Shown here: positions 28,211 to 35,192 of the stretch, piece by piece | Numbering within the stretch: the stretch's first letter is position 1 | Layout: every line of letters starts with the position of its first letter | Assembly (NCBI GenBank): GCA_009773415.1 | Contig: WSNO01000004.1 | Location: 35,186-99,185, forward strand | Reading direction: 5' to 3' | Length of the DNA: 64,000 nucleotides | Source: Nitrospirota bacterium | GTDB taxonomy: Bacteria; Nitrospirota; Thermodesulfovibrionia; Thermodesulfovibrionales; Dissulfurispiraceae | Position numbers and translations under genes: made by a program | The notes under the pieces: model-generated | Database searches by the model: none | What the model saw: only the letters and a program-made list of their open reading frames with translations | Told to the model about the DNA's origin: nothing

Positions 28211-30049
28211 TCAGGAAAAAGCCTTGAGGGAATATTTTTCGAACAGGGCCTCCTGAAGTTCCTTAATCACCGAGAAGACCTCCATGAGAGTATGGCGCTC
28301 GACCTTGCCCAGCATGTTCGGATTGATGTAATTGTCGGCCGGAACCCCTTTGCGGATCTGCTCAGCCTGATTTCTGAATCTTAAGTCCATCAGGAAGGCG
28401 TAGGACTCCTCCAGATTGACAGCGCTGCTCCGCGCAAGAGCTCCAATCCGCGCGAGCTCCCGGATGCGGACAAAGGTGCTCGAATCCCTGAGCCCCCGGT
28501 CGAGCGCGAGGACACGGATCCCCTGTACGATAGGATAGATGCCGCCCTTCTTGATGTCGAACTTCCCTTCCTGAGCTCCTCCCTTTTCGACGATTATGTT
28601 TTTGAAAAAACCGACCGGCGGCTTGAACCGCACCGCCTCAAGAGCGAGATACGGGAGAAAGAGCTTGCTCCGCCGGATGGTTTTGACGATCACTTCCCAG
28701 AGTTCGTCAGCAAGGGAGGCATCACCATACACCGGGCGAAAATCGAAAAATATTGCGATATTCAGGACATTTTGCGGCTTCGGCGTCTCTATCCAGGATG
28801 TTGCCTGGGAGACCCACGAAGCAAGGTCGCGCCGCCAGAATGCGTTGGAGATCATGACATCTCCGGGGCACGGAGGATAACCGATCCGCAGGAGATTCTC
28901 GGTGAAACTGCGCGAAAATCGCTCGATTTGATCCGTCTCATCGCTTTTCCGTACAATGAGCGCAATGTCCTGATCGGTAGTGAGACTCTGCTCCCTCCGC
29001 CCTTCGGAACCGAGTGCGAGCAGGACAAACGGACCGATCGGGCGGTCCGGCAGGTCTGACTTTGTAATATCGGCCGTCCGGCTCACGAACCGGTCATTCA
29101 GTTCGGCGATGTACCGGCCGATCTGTTCCGCATGGGCGCCGCGGGCGACAAGGTCGACGACTCCCTCCTTCAGTCGACCGAACAGACCGGCAAGATCCTC
29201 GATCGTTTTCGCCCTGTCAACCTCCTTCAGCAGAAAAATGGCGTTCTTGCTCTCATAGGCGATTATGTCGCTTTCTTCAAGAACCGACACAACCGTTCCG
29301 CCCCGGCTGACCGGCAATTTCCGGATAGCGTGGCTGGCCATCGTGAGAACCGCGTCAAAGAAAAGGGCGTTTTCGTCGATCGTCACGAGCGGTCTTGTCG
29401 CGATATCAAGCGCCGTGACTTCGGCAGGATTGCGCTCTTCGGCAATCACTTTTTTAATAATGTCGCGTTCGGTCACGATGCCGTATGTGCCGTCAATCTC
29501 AACCAAAACAAACGTAGCGTTGCGCTCCGCCATGCGCCGGCTGGCCGAAACGATCGTCTCCCCGGCAGATACAATGATAGGCTTTTTGCCGGGCACTTCG
29601 CGCAGCGAAACCATTCCGACTCCCTCATCACCGGTCGAGGGCGATGTGCTTCTGAGATGAACGCGATGCGCGATGCCGCGGGTAAAAAAACGGGCGAATT
29701 GCTCATGCCGCTCGAACAGCTCTAAAAAAACCGGCTTCGGCAATTCAATAAGCGTCACGTCGTCGATCACGACAGCTGTTGCTGAGGCCGCCAGATCGCT
29801 CACGAGCGAGACATATCCGAATGCATCTCCTGAACGAAGCCTCATGAGCTCCCGCCTGCCGCGGGTCAGAACAACTGCGCCCGATTCGATCACGTAGAGG
29901 CGGTCGAGCACCGATTCTCCTTCGCGAAATACCACCTCTCCCAGGGAGTATCGGCTTCTCGATGCCTGCTGAGCGAGCAGAGAGTCCACCTCGGGAGGCA
30001 GCATGTCGAACGGCGGGTTTCTGCGCAGAAATGCAATCAGTTCATTCAT
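28211..30049 (-). CDS. cNMP-binding/CBS/DUF294 nucleotidyltransferase-like protein, copy 2
   Basis: A 612-residue paralogue of the protein at 25.7 kb with the same order: cNMP-binding domain (about 10-130, with GDAFGYVSLVSD), CBS pair (about 150-270), GlnD-like domain with GSEGRREQSLTTDQDIALI (about 345-365) and DUF294 C-terminal domain. The nucleotidyltransferase G-S-E-G-R and D-Q-D residues are intact. It overlaps the YggT-like gene by 8 bases and is the last gene of the VC_2705-type symporter operon. In copy 1 this protein is encoded first in the operon instead, so gene order differs although content is the same. Confidence 0.87.
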   Translation of the reverse strand: MNELIAFLRRNPPFDMLPPEVDSLLAQQASRSRYSLGEVVFREGESVLDRLYVIESGAVVLTRGRRELMRLRSGDAFGYVSLVSDLAASATAVVIDDVTLIELPKPVFLELFERHEQFARFFTRGIAHRVHLRSTSPSTGDEGVGMVSLREVPGKKPIIVSAGETIVSASRRMAERNATFVLVEIDGTYGIVTERDIIKKVIAEERNPAEVTALDIATRPLVTIDENALFFDAVLTMASHAIRKLPVSRGGTVVSVLEESDIIAYESKNAIFLLKEVDRAKTIEDLAGLFGRLKEGVVDLVARGAHAEQIGRYIAELNDRFVSRTADITKSDLPDRPIGPFVLLALGSEGRREQSLTTDQDIALIVRKSDETDQIERFSRSFTENLLRIGYPPCPGDVMISNAFWRRDLASWVSQATSWIETPKPQNVLNIAIFFDFRPVYGDASLADELWEVIVKTIRRSKLFLPYLALEAVRFKPPVGFFKNIIVEKGGAQEGKFDIKKGGIYPIVQGIRVLALDRGLRDSSTFVRIRELARIGALARSSAVNLEESYAFLMDLRFRNQAEQIRKGVPADNYINPNMLGKVERHTLMEVFSVIKELQEALFEKYSLKAFS

Positions 30050-30287
30050 GGTGTGACCCTGATTTTATAACAAGAATGCGCAAAATGATAAGCACTATTA
30101 TTATGGCGAACGTCGTGCCACGCGGGACGACCCTCCGGGCCACTCGATAGAGCGGCTCGGTCGCCCGATAAAAAAGCGCATAAATCGGATTTTCCATGTT
30201 CGTAGTCCAGAGAGAAAGGACGGCTCGTCCGAAGACGAGCCACATCAAAAAAGCAAGCGTATAGTTGATAAAATCAGCTGCCGTCAC
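30042..30287 (-). CDS. YggT-family small membrane protein
   Basis: An 81-residue protein with two hydrophobic segments (about residues 7-27 and 58-75) flanking NPIYALFYRATEPLYRVARR, the conserved turn of YggT proteins, followed by VVPRGTTF. YggT proteins are linked to osmotic or division-related functions in some bacteria, but no mechanism applies here. It overlaps the symporter stop by 4 bases and the DUF294 start by 8 bases, so it is translated from the same message. It may help insert or support the symporter; that is inference. Confidence 0.8.
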   Translation of the reverse strand: MTAADFINYTLAFLMWLVFGRAVLSLWTTNMENPIYALFYRATEPLYRVARRVVPRGTTFAIIIVLIILRILVIKSGSHHE

Positions 30288-32284
30288 TCTTTGGCTCCGG
30301 ATCCGACCGCCCCCTTCGGGTAGCGCACACTGTCCACAAACTCCCGGATCTCTTTCGACGGTTCAGCGGTGAGGCGCGAGATGATAAAAGCAACGACAAA
30401 GCTCAGCGGCAGGCCGAATATCCCCGACGCAATTGTTTTGATTCCGAACCAGTCCAGCCCGTAAAAACGGGAGCCGACAAGGTAGAAAATCGTTATGCCG
30501 AGTCCGGCAATCATGCCCGCTATCGCCCCGGCGCGGTTCATCCGTTTGTCCCACACCCCGAGGACGATTGCCGGAAACAGGGAAGCAGCCGCAAGCGAGA
30601 ATGCCCATGCGACAAGCTCCACGATAATCGCAAGCTTATAACTGGCCACCCATGCGCCGAGCGCCGCTACAACGAGGAGGAGCGCTTTACCGAGCTTCAC
30701 GCGGGCCGACGGAGAGAGGCTCGGATTAATGACTTTATAATAGACGTCATGAGAAATCGCGTTGGAAATCGTGACCAGCAATCCGTCGGCCGTCGAGAGC
30801 GCCGCCGCGAGACCGCCCGCCGCGATAAGTCCGGCTATCACATACGGCAGCCCCGCAATCTCAGGGGTGGCAAGCACGATGGCATCCGCCATGAGCGTGA
30901 GCTCGGCAAACTGGATTATTCCATCGCCGTTTAAGTCCTTCAGCGAAACAAGCCCCACCGAAGCCCACTTCGCGACCCATGGCGGTATGGCTGCGAATGA
31001 CGACCCGACAATATTCTGCAGAACCTCCATCCGTGCGAAGGCGGCATACGCCGGAGCGGTAAAATAGAGCGCACAGATAAAGAGCAGCGCCCATGCGGCT
31101 GAACTCCGCGCCTCACGCACCGTCGGCGTTGTATAAAAACGCGAAATGACATGCGGCAGACCCGCGGTGCCCGCCATCAAACAGAGGATCAGCGCGAGAA
31201 AGTTCAGCTTGTCGACCGTGGTGCTCGGAGGCGCCACATACGACTTCGGCGGCTTTGAGGAAGCATCTGCTCCCTTCATCGCGGCAGTCCATTTTTCGCG
31301 CGCATCGTCCTGCGACTTTGGATAGTCCTTGATCGCCTTTTCCGCATCAGCACGCTTTGGGTCGCCAGCCGGAATGGCCGCAAGCCTTGCTTCGAGGTCT
31401 TTTTTGCCAGAATCCCAGCTTCCGGGCAGGCCTGCTATCTTCTGCTTGAGATCTTCAGCGCGGGTTTTGTGGATATTCCGCACTTCGATCTCCTTCGGAT
31501 CGTTTTTCAGTTCGGCCTGGCGCGTTTCAATCGCCTGAAGCGCCTGTCCGTACATAACCTGCGGAATCGGAACATCCGTGTGTTTATAGGAAAGCACGGT
31601 CACCGGAATGAGATATGCAACAATGAGGATGATATACTGAGCAACCTGCGTCCATGTTACCGCGCGCATCCCGCCCAGAAACGAGCAGACGAGGATTCCG
31701 GACAGACCGATAAAGACGCCGAGATCAAACGAGATGCCGATGAACCGGCTTGTAATAATGCCCACGCCGGCCACCTGCGCGACAAGATAGGTAAATGAAA
31801 CGAGCAGTGTTGCCAGCACTCCGACCAGCCGCGGGGCCGATCCCTCATACCGGGCTGCCAGAAAGTCAGGAATTGTGTACTGACCGAACTTCCGGATATA
31901 CGGAGCGATAAGAACCGCCAGAAGGACGTAGCCGCCGGTCCAGCCCATGATGAAGGCGAGTCCGTTGTAACCAAGATTGTACAGCGCGCCTGCCATGCCA
32001 ATGAATGAAGCCGCCGACATCCAGTCGGCGGCGGTCGCCATGCCGTTAAAGACCGCCGGCACCCGCCGACCCGCAACATAATATTCAGTGGCATCGCTGG
32101 TTCTCGATATAATTCCTATCACTGCATAAACGACGATGGTCCCGAACATGAAGATATAGCCTATATATTTCGGGTCGAGGCCATTGCGCTCGGCAATTGC
32201 GAGACCAATCACGAGCGCGGCAAAGACGCCGGTGTAAATACCGTAAATCTTCCATAACCGTTGGGTAAATGCATCTTTTGCCAT
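30284..32284 (-). CDS. Sodium:solute symporter, VC_2705-type large subunit
   Basis: A 666-residue SSS transporter with about 13 hydrophobic segments. ATEYYVAGRRVPAVFNGMA and ADWMSAASFIGMAGALYNLGYNG are typical of the VC_2705 subfamily, which is paired with DUF4212 proteins. Compared with the 513-residue ActP-like protein, it carries about 110 extra hydrophilic, Lys/Glu/Ala-rich residues (about 240-355) in one loop. The substrate is unknown; acetate or another short carboxylate is suggested by neighbours. It lies 3 bases after the DUF4212 gene. Confidence 0.9.
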   Translation of the reverse strand: MAKDAFTQRLWKIYGIYTGVFAALVIGLAIAERNGLDPKYIGYIFMFGTIVVYAVIGIISRTSDATEYYVAGRRVPAVFNGMATAADWMSAASFIGMAGALYNLGYNGLAFIMGWTGGYVLLAVLIAPYIRKFGQYTIPDFLAARYEGSAPRLVGVLATLLVSFTYLVAQVAGVGIITSRFIGISFDLGVFIGLSGILVCSFLGGMRAVTWTQVAQYIILIVAYLIPVTVLSYKHTDVPIPQVMYGQALQAIETRQAELKNDPKEIEVRNIHKTRAEDLKQKIAGLPGSWDSGKKDLEARLAAIPAGDPKRADAEKAIKDYPKSQDDAREKWTAAMKGADASSKPPKSYVAPPSTTVDKLNFLALILCLMAGTAGLPHVISRFYTTPTVREARSSAAWALLFICALYFTAPAYAAFARMEVLQNIVGSSFAAIPPWVAKWASVGLVSLKDLNGDGIIQFAELTLMADAIVLATPEIAGLPYVIAGLIAAGGLAAALSTADGLLVTISNAISHDVYYKVINPSLSPSARVKLGKALLLVVAALGAWVASYKLAIIVELVAWAFSLAAASLFPAIVLGVWDKRMNRAGAIAGMIAGLGITIFYLVGSRFYGLDWFGIKTIASGIFGLPLSFVVAFIISRLTAEPSKEIREFVDSVRYPKGAVGSGAKE

Positions 32285-32287
32285 TGT

Positions 32288-32545
32288 TTAATCCTCCGCC
32301 ACGCCGTAGTGTTTATCGAGCTTGTTCATCTTTCTGGCATAGTAATAATTCAGGACAACGAAGACGACGAGCGCTCCCTGGGCGCCCATGTAGTAACCGA
32401 GCGGAAACCCGAAGATCGTGACAGTATTCAGCCAGCCGGCCACAAGCGCCGCACCGTAGGAGACGATTGCCCATATCGCGAGCACCGCGACCATAATCTT
32501 TTTGTTTCTCTGCCAATACTGATCCAACTGTTCCTTGCCTGCCAT
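32288..32545 (-). CDS. DUF4212 small membrane protein, symporter partner
   Basis: An 85-residue protein with two membrane helices (about 15-37 and 46-66), starting MAGKEQLDQYWQRNKKIM. It matches the small partner subunit of VC_2705-type symporters (TIGR03647/DUF4212). The motif FGFPLGYYMGAQG lies between the helices. It serves the same genomic role as DUF485 in the other operon but belongs to a different family. Confidence 0.9.
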   Translation of the reverse strand: MAGKEQLDQYWQRNKKIMVAVLAIWAIVSYGAALVAGWLNTVTIFGFPLGYYMGAQGALVVFVVLNYYYARKMNKLDKHYGVAED

Positions 32546-32565
32546 GTTTTCCCCCTTCTCCCGGC

Positions 32566-32594
32566 AAACCCGCTACGCGCTGTCCGGCGGGTTT
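32566..32594. terminator. Intra-operon hairpin between exonuclease copy 2 and DUF4212
   Basis: AAACCCGC and GCGGGTTT form perfect 8-bp arms around a 13-base loop, 21 bases before the DUF4212 start. There is no T-run on the minus strand. It may be a partial terminator, an RNA-processing or stability element that separates exonuclease from transporter expression. Confidence 0.5.
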
Positions 32595-32696
32595 CATTGT
32601 TTATAAGGATCTCCCCGTCACGACGGTGCACGCGCCGCATTTCGGGGGCCTTACCGATCACTCTTTTTTATGATGCATCCGTGCTCGTCATCACCC

Positions 32697-33401
32697 TCAT
32701 CCCCATGCTGCAGAGTCTCGCGGTCGGATACCCGCCGGGTCGCCAAAACTGAGCAGCTCGCCGAGCGTCGTCACCCCGATGCGACTTAAATAAACAAGAA
32801 ATCGCTGAAAAACCTGCGCGGTTATATATGCATCGCCGAGGGCATGGTGTGACTGTCCGACCCCGATGCCGAGGTCTTCGGCGATCGCGAAAAGGGCTGT
32901 CGAGGCCCCGCCCGTTGCGCGCTTCCGCGAGACGAGACGCTCCTCGACAAGGCGTTCATAAAGCGCATGCGTATCGATCTGATGGTTCAGTATCTCGCGG
33001 CCGTAGTGGGCGCCTGCCTCCTTGTTCAAATAGAAGAGGTCCACTTCGATGCAGTGGCCGACGATGACGGCATCGCCGAGGTATGAGAGAAACTCCCCCA
33101 AAATCGGCTTGATGCTCGCCTCGCTCTCCACCTCGCTCGGCATGACGCCGTGAACGACAACGCTTCGTGGATCCATCACCCGCTCCGGATTCACCATGCG
33201 GTAAAAGTAGGTGCCCAGTTCGATCGCTTTTCCGCGCATCCGAAAGGCTCCGATTGAGATGAGAGAGTCGCGACGCTGATTCAGGCCGGTCAGCTCCGTG
33301 TCGACAACGACAAATGAACACTCTGCTATCGGACACGCGGCATCAAGCGGTGGACGATCCTTTTTGGAAGGACGAAAGATGTCGAGCCATGTCGTCAGCA
33401 T
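32697..33401 (-). CDS. DEDDh 3'-5' exonuclease (DnaQ-like), copy 2
   Basis: A 234-residue paralogue of the exonuclease at 25 kb. The DEDDh residues are in VVVDTELTGLN, GHCIEVDLFYLN and HHALGDAYITAQVF. I start at the ATG giving MLTTWLDIFRPS, because it aligns with the copy-1 start (MVKGLFDIFRS) and lies one base after the stop of a short upstream frame, fitting coupled re-initiation. An ATG three codons earlier is an alternative. Upstream lies a sigma-54 promoter. There is a gap of 151 bases to DUF4212, but no terminator with a T-run, so it probably heads the operon. Confidence 0.85.
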   Translation of the reverse strand: MLTTWLDIFRPSKKDRPPLDAACPIAECSFVVVDTELTGLNQRRDSLISIGAFRMRGKAIELGTYFYRMVNPERVMDPRSVVVHGVMPSEVESEASIKPILGEFLSYLGDAVIVGHCIEVDLFYLNKEAGAHYGREILNHQIDTHALYERLVEERLVSRKRATGGASTALFAIAEDLGIGVGQSHHALGDAYITAQVFQRFLVYLSRIGVTTLGELLSFGDPAGIRPRDSAAWG

Positions 33402-33402
33402 A

Positions 33403-33495
33403 TTACCCATTTGAGGACGTGAGCAAGGCCGGAAGTCGCGCATGTCGCACCCGCTCATCCACTCCAGGAAATACAATGCATTCTCCGATAACCAT
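33403..33495 (-). pseudogene. Relic of a DUF294 gene start, now a 30-codon upstream frame
   Basis: The frame begins MVIGECIVFPG, which lines up with MIIGEIVEFLG of DUF294 copy 1, and the DNA around its ATG (TATCGGAGAA) and the promoter before it are also shared. After about 11 codons similarity ends and the frame runs to a TAA one base before the exonuclease ATG. It looks like the fused remains of a deleted DUF294 gene. Whether it is translated is unknown. Confidence 0.55.
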
Positions 33496-33507
33496 ACTCA
33501 GAAAATA

Positions 33508-33523
33508 AGCAATGCTTATGCCA
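33508..33523 (-). promoter_or_regulatory. Sigma-54 promoter of the VC_2705-type operon
   Basis: The minus strand reads TGGCATAAGCATTGCT, again a complete match to TGGCAYR-N4-TTGCW and differing at one spacer base from the copy at 27.6 kb. The expected start is near 33497, about two bases before the relic ATG. Confidence 0.75.
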
Positions 33524-33655
33524 ATATTTTTATTTTTTATAACAGACGCAAATAAAATGCAGCTAATCAACTACTTACATGAGGATTCGCCCTGCTCTTT
33601 GCGTTTTATGCAGTATGAATCGGCGTGAATAAAAGTGACGCACTCCCGGCGGATA

Positions 33656-33670
33656 ATTACGGAAAGTAAC
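33656..33670. promoter_or_regulatory. Palindromic upstream activator site, copy 2
   Basis: ATTACGGAAAGTAAC carries the same TTACGGAAAGTAA core as copy 1, 134 bases from the sigma-54 promoter element, and a GTGACGCA 14 bases on its promoter-proximal side. It lies 113 bases from the 3' end of the sigma-54 response regulator gene. Confidence 0.7.
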
Positions 33671-33782
33671 GTTTTATCAATGCAGAGGTTCGTTTTTCAG
33701 CGTCAGCGGGCTTGTCGGAAAAAAATCTGCGGCGGGAGAGGCCTGCTGCTCGTAAAGACGCGCAATAAATCGAGCCGGAGGG

Positions 33783-35129
33783 CTAATCGCGCTTCAAGCC
33801 CCATTTTTTACGCTTCTCCCACAAAGCCTTGCGCGTAATGCCGAGCATGTCGGCAATCTGCTGCTCATTGTGGCGGGGCTGGTGGCGAAGGATAAAGTCC
33901 TTCGTGTACTCCTCAATCGACAGCAGGCGGGCGCCGTCGAAGTACTCATGCTTCTCTGCCGAGCGCAACTCCTCCGGCAGGTGCGCGGGAGAGATGATCC
34001 GGTCGCCGGAGAGCAGCACGCCGCGCTCTATGATATTCTGGAGTTCGCGGATATTGCCCGGCCAGGCATAGCTCATGAGCAGGCGCATTGCCGCATCGTC
34101 TATGGAAGCGACCTGCTTGCCGACTTCGGCGGAATACTTCTTTACAAAGTGGAGCGCGAGCGTTTGCACATCGCCGGTTCGCTCCCGCAACGCCGGAAGG
34201 CGCAGCGTCACAACGGCAATGCGATAGTAGAGATCTTCCCTGAAGCGGTTGTGTTTGATCTCGTTGCCGAGGTCGCGGTTGGTGGCCGCGACAATGCGCA
34301 GATCGACCTTGCGGCCATGTATGCTTCCGAGCGGCCTGATTTCGTGATCATCAAGCACGCGGAGCAGCTTCGACTGAAGCGAAACCGGCAGATCTCCGAT
34401 TTCATCCAGAAAGACCGTACCGTGATCGGCTGCTTCAAGCAGGCCTCGCTTGGCGCTGGTTGCGCCGGTAAAGGCCCCCTTTGCATAGCCAAAGAGCTCC
34501 GATTCGAGCAGATTTTCGGGGATTGCGCTGCAGTTGATAGGAATGAACGGCTTGTCCTTGCGGGAACTGTTGTAGTGGATGGCACGGGCAAAGAGCTCCT
34601 TGCCGGTGCCGGTTTCGCCCAGAAGCAGTACATTGCTGCGGGAATCAGAAATTTTTCGGACATCGTCGATGATCGCCTGTATCTCGGGACTCTCGCCGAT
34701 TACTTTGCCGAAATCGTACCGCCGCTCTATCTCTTTTTTCAGGATTACGTTTTCGACACAAAGCGACTTTTCGCGAAGTGCATTGCGGACGCTTTGTTTG
34801 ATCTCTTCGTACATGAGCGGCTTAATGAGATAGTCATAGGCGCCTGCCTTCAGCGCCTTGACGGCGGTGTCGAGCGATGCATAGGCTGTCATGATGATAA
34901 CACACTGGTCCTGGCTCCGCTCCTTGATGCGGCGGAGCAGTTCGATGCCGTCGATGCCCGGCAGTATGATGTCGGTGATAACCGCATCATAGAGCCCTTC
35001 ATCATATAGCTTGATTGCAGACTCTCCGTCACCGACCACATCGACAGAATACCCCTCATCGGTAAAGATTCGCTGGAGCCTGTCTCTCAGTTCATCTTCG
35101 TCTTCGACTATGAGCAGGTGTTCGGCCAT
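33783..35129 (-). CDS. Sigma-54-dependent response regulator, NtrC family
   Basis: A 448-residue enhancer-binding protein. The receiver domain (1-120) has acidic residues IVEDEDE and phosphoacceptor Asp53 in AVITDIILPG. The AAA+ domain (about 140-375) has Walker A GETGTGKELFARAIH, the sigma-54 contact loop GAFTGA, and Walker B TVFLDEIGDL. The Fis-type helix-turn-helix is at the end (QQIADMLGITRKALWEKRKKWG). All elements for sigma-54 activation are intact. No histidine kinase is adjacent. The nearest target candidates are the two sigma-54 promoters with the shared palindrome at 27.6-27.8 and 33.5-33.7 kb. No strong ribosome site is visible. Confidence 0.95.
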   Translation of the reverse strand: MAEHLLIVEDEDELRDRLQRIFTDEGYSVDVVGDGESAIKLYDEGLYDAVITDIILPGIDGIELLRRIKERSQDQCVIIMTAYASLDTAVKALKAGAYDYLIKPLMYEEIKQSVRNALREKSLCVENVILKKEIERRYDFGKVIGESPEIQAIIDDVRKISDSRSNVLLLGETGTGKELFARAIHYNSSRKDKPFIPINCSAIPENLLESELFGYAKGAFTGATSAKRGLLEAADHGTVFLDEIGDLPVSLQSKLLRVLDDHEIRPLGSIHGRKVDLRIVAATNRDLGNEIKHNRFREDLYYRIAVVTLRLPALRERTGDVQTLALHFVKKYSAEVGKQVASIDDAAMRLLMSYAWPGNIRELQNIIERGVLLSGDRIISPAHLPEELRSAEKHEYFDGARLLSIEEYTKDFILRHQPRHNEQQIADMLGITRKALWEKRKKWGLKRD

Positions 35130-35192
35130 GGCTCAGACAGCACAAGACACAGCGTAAACAGTATTGAGAATGGTCTTTCTCATAGGCTCATT

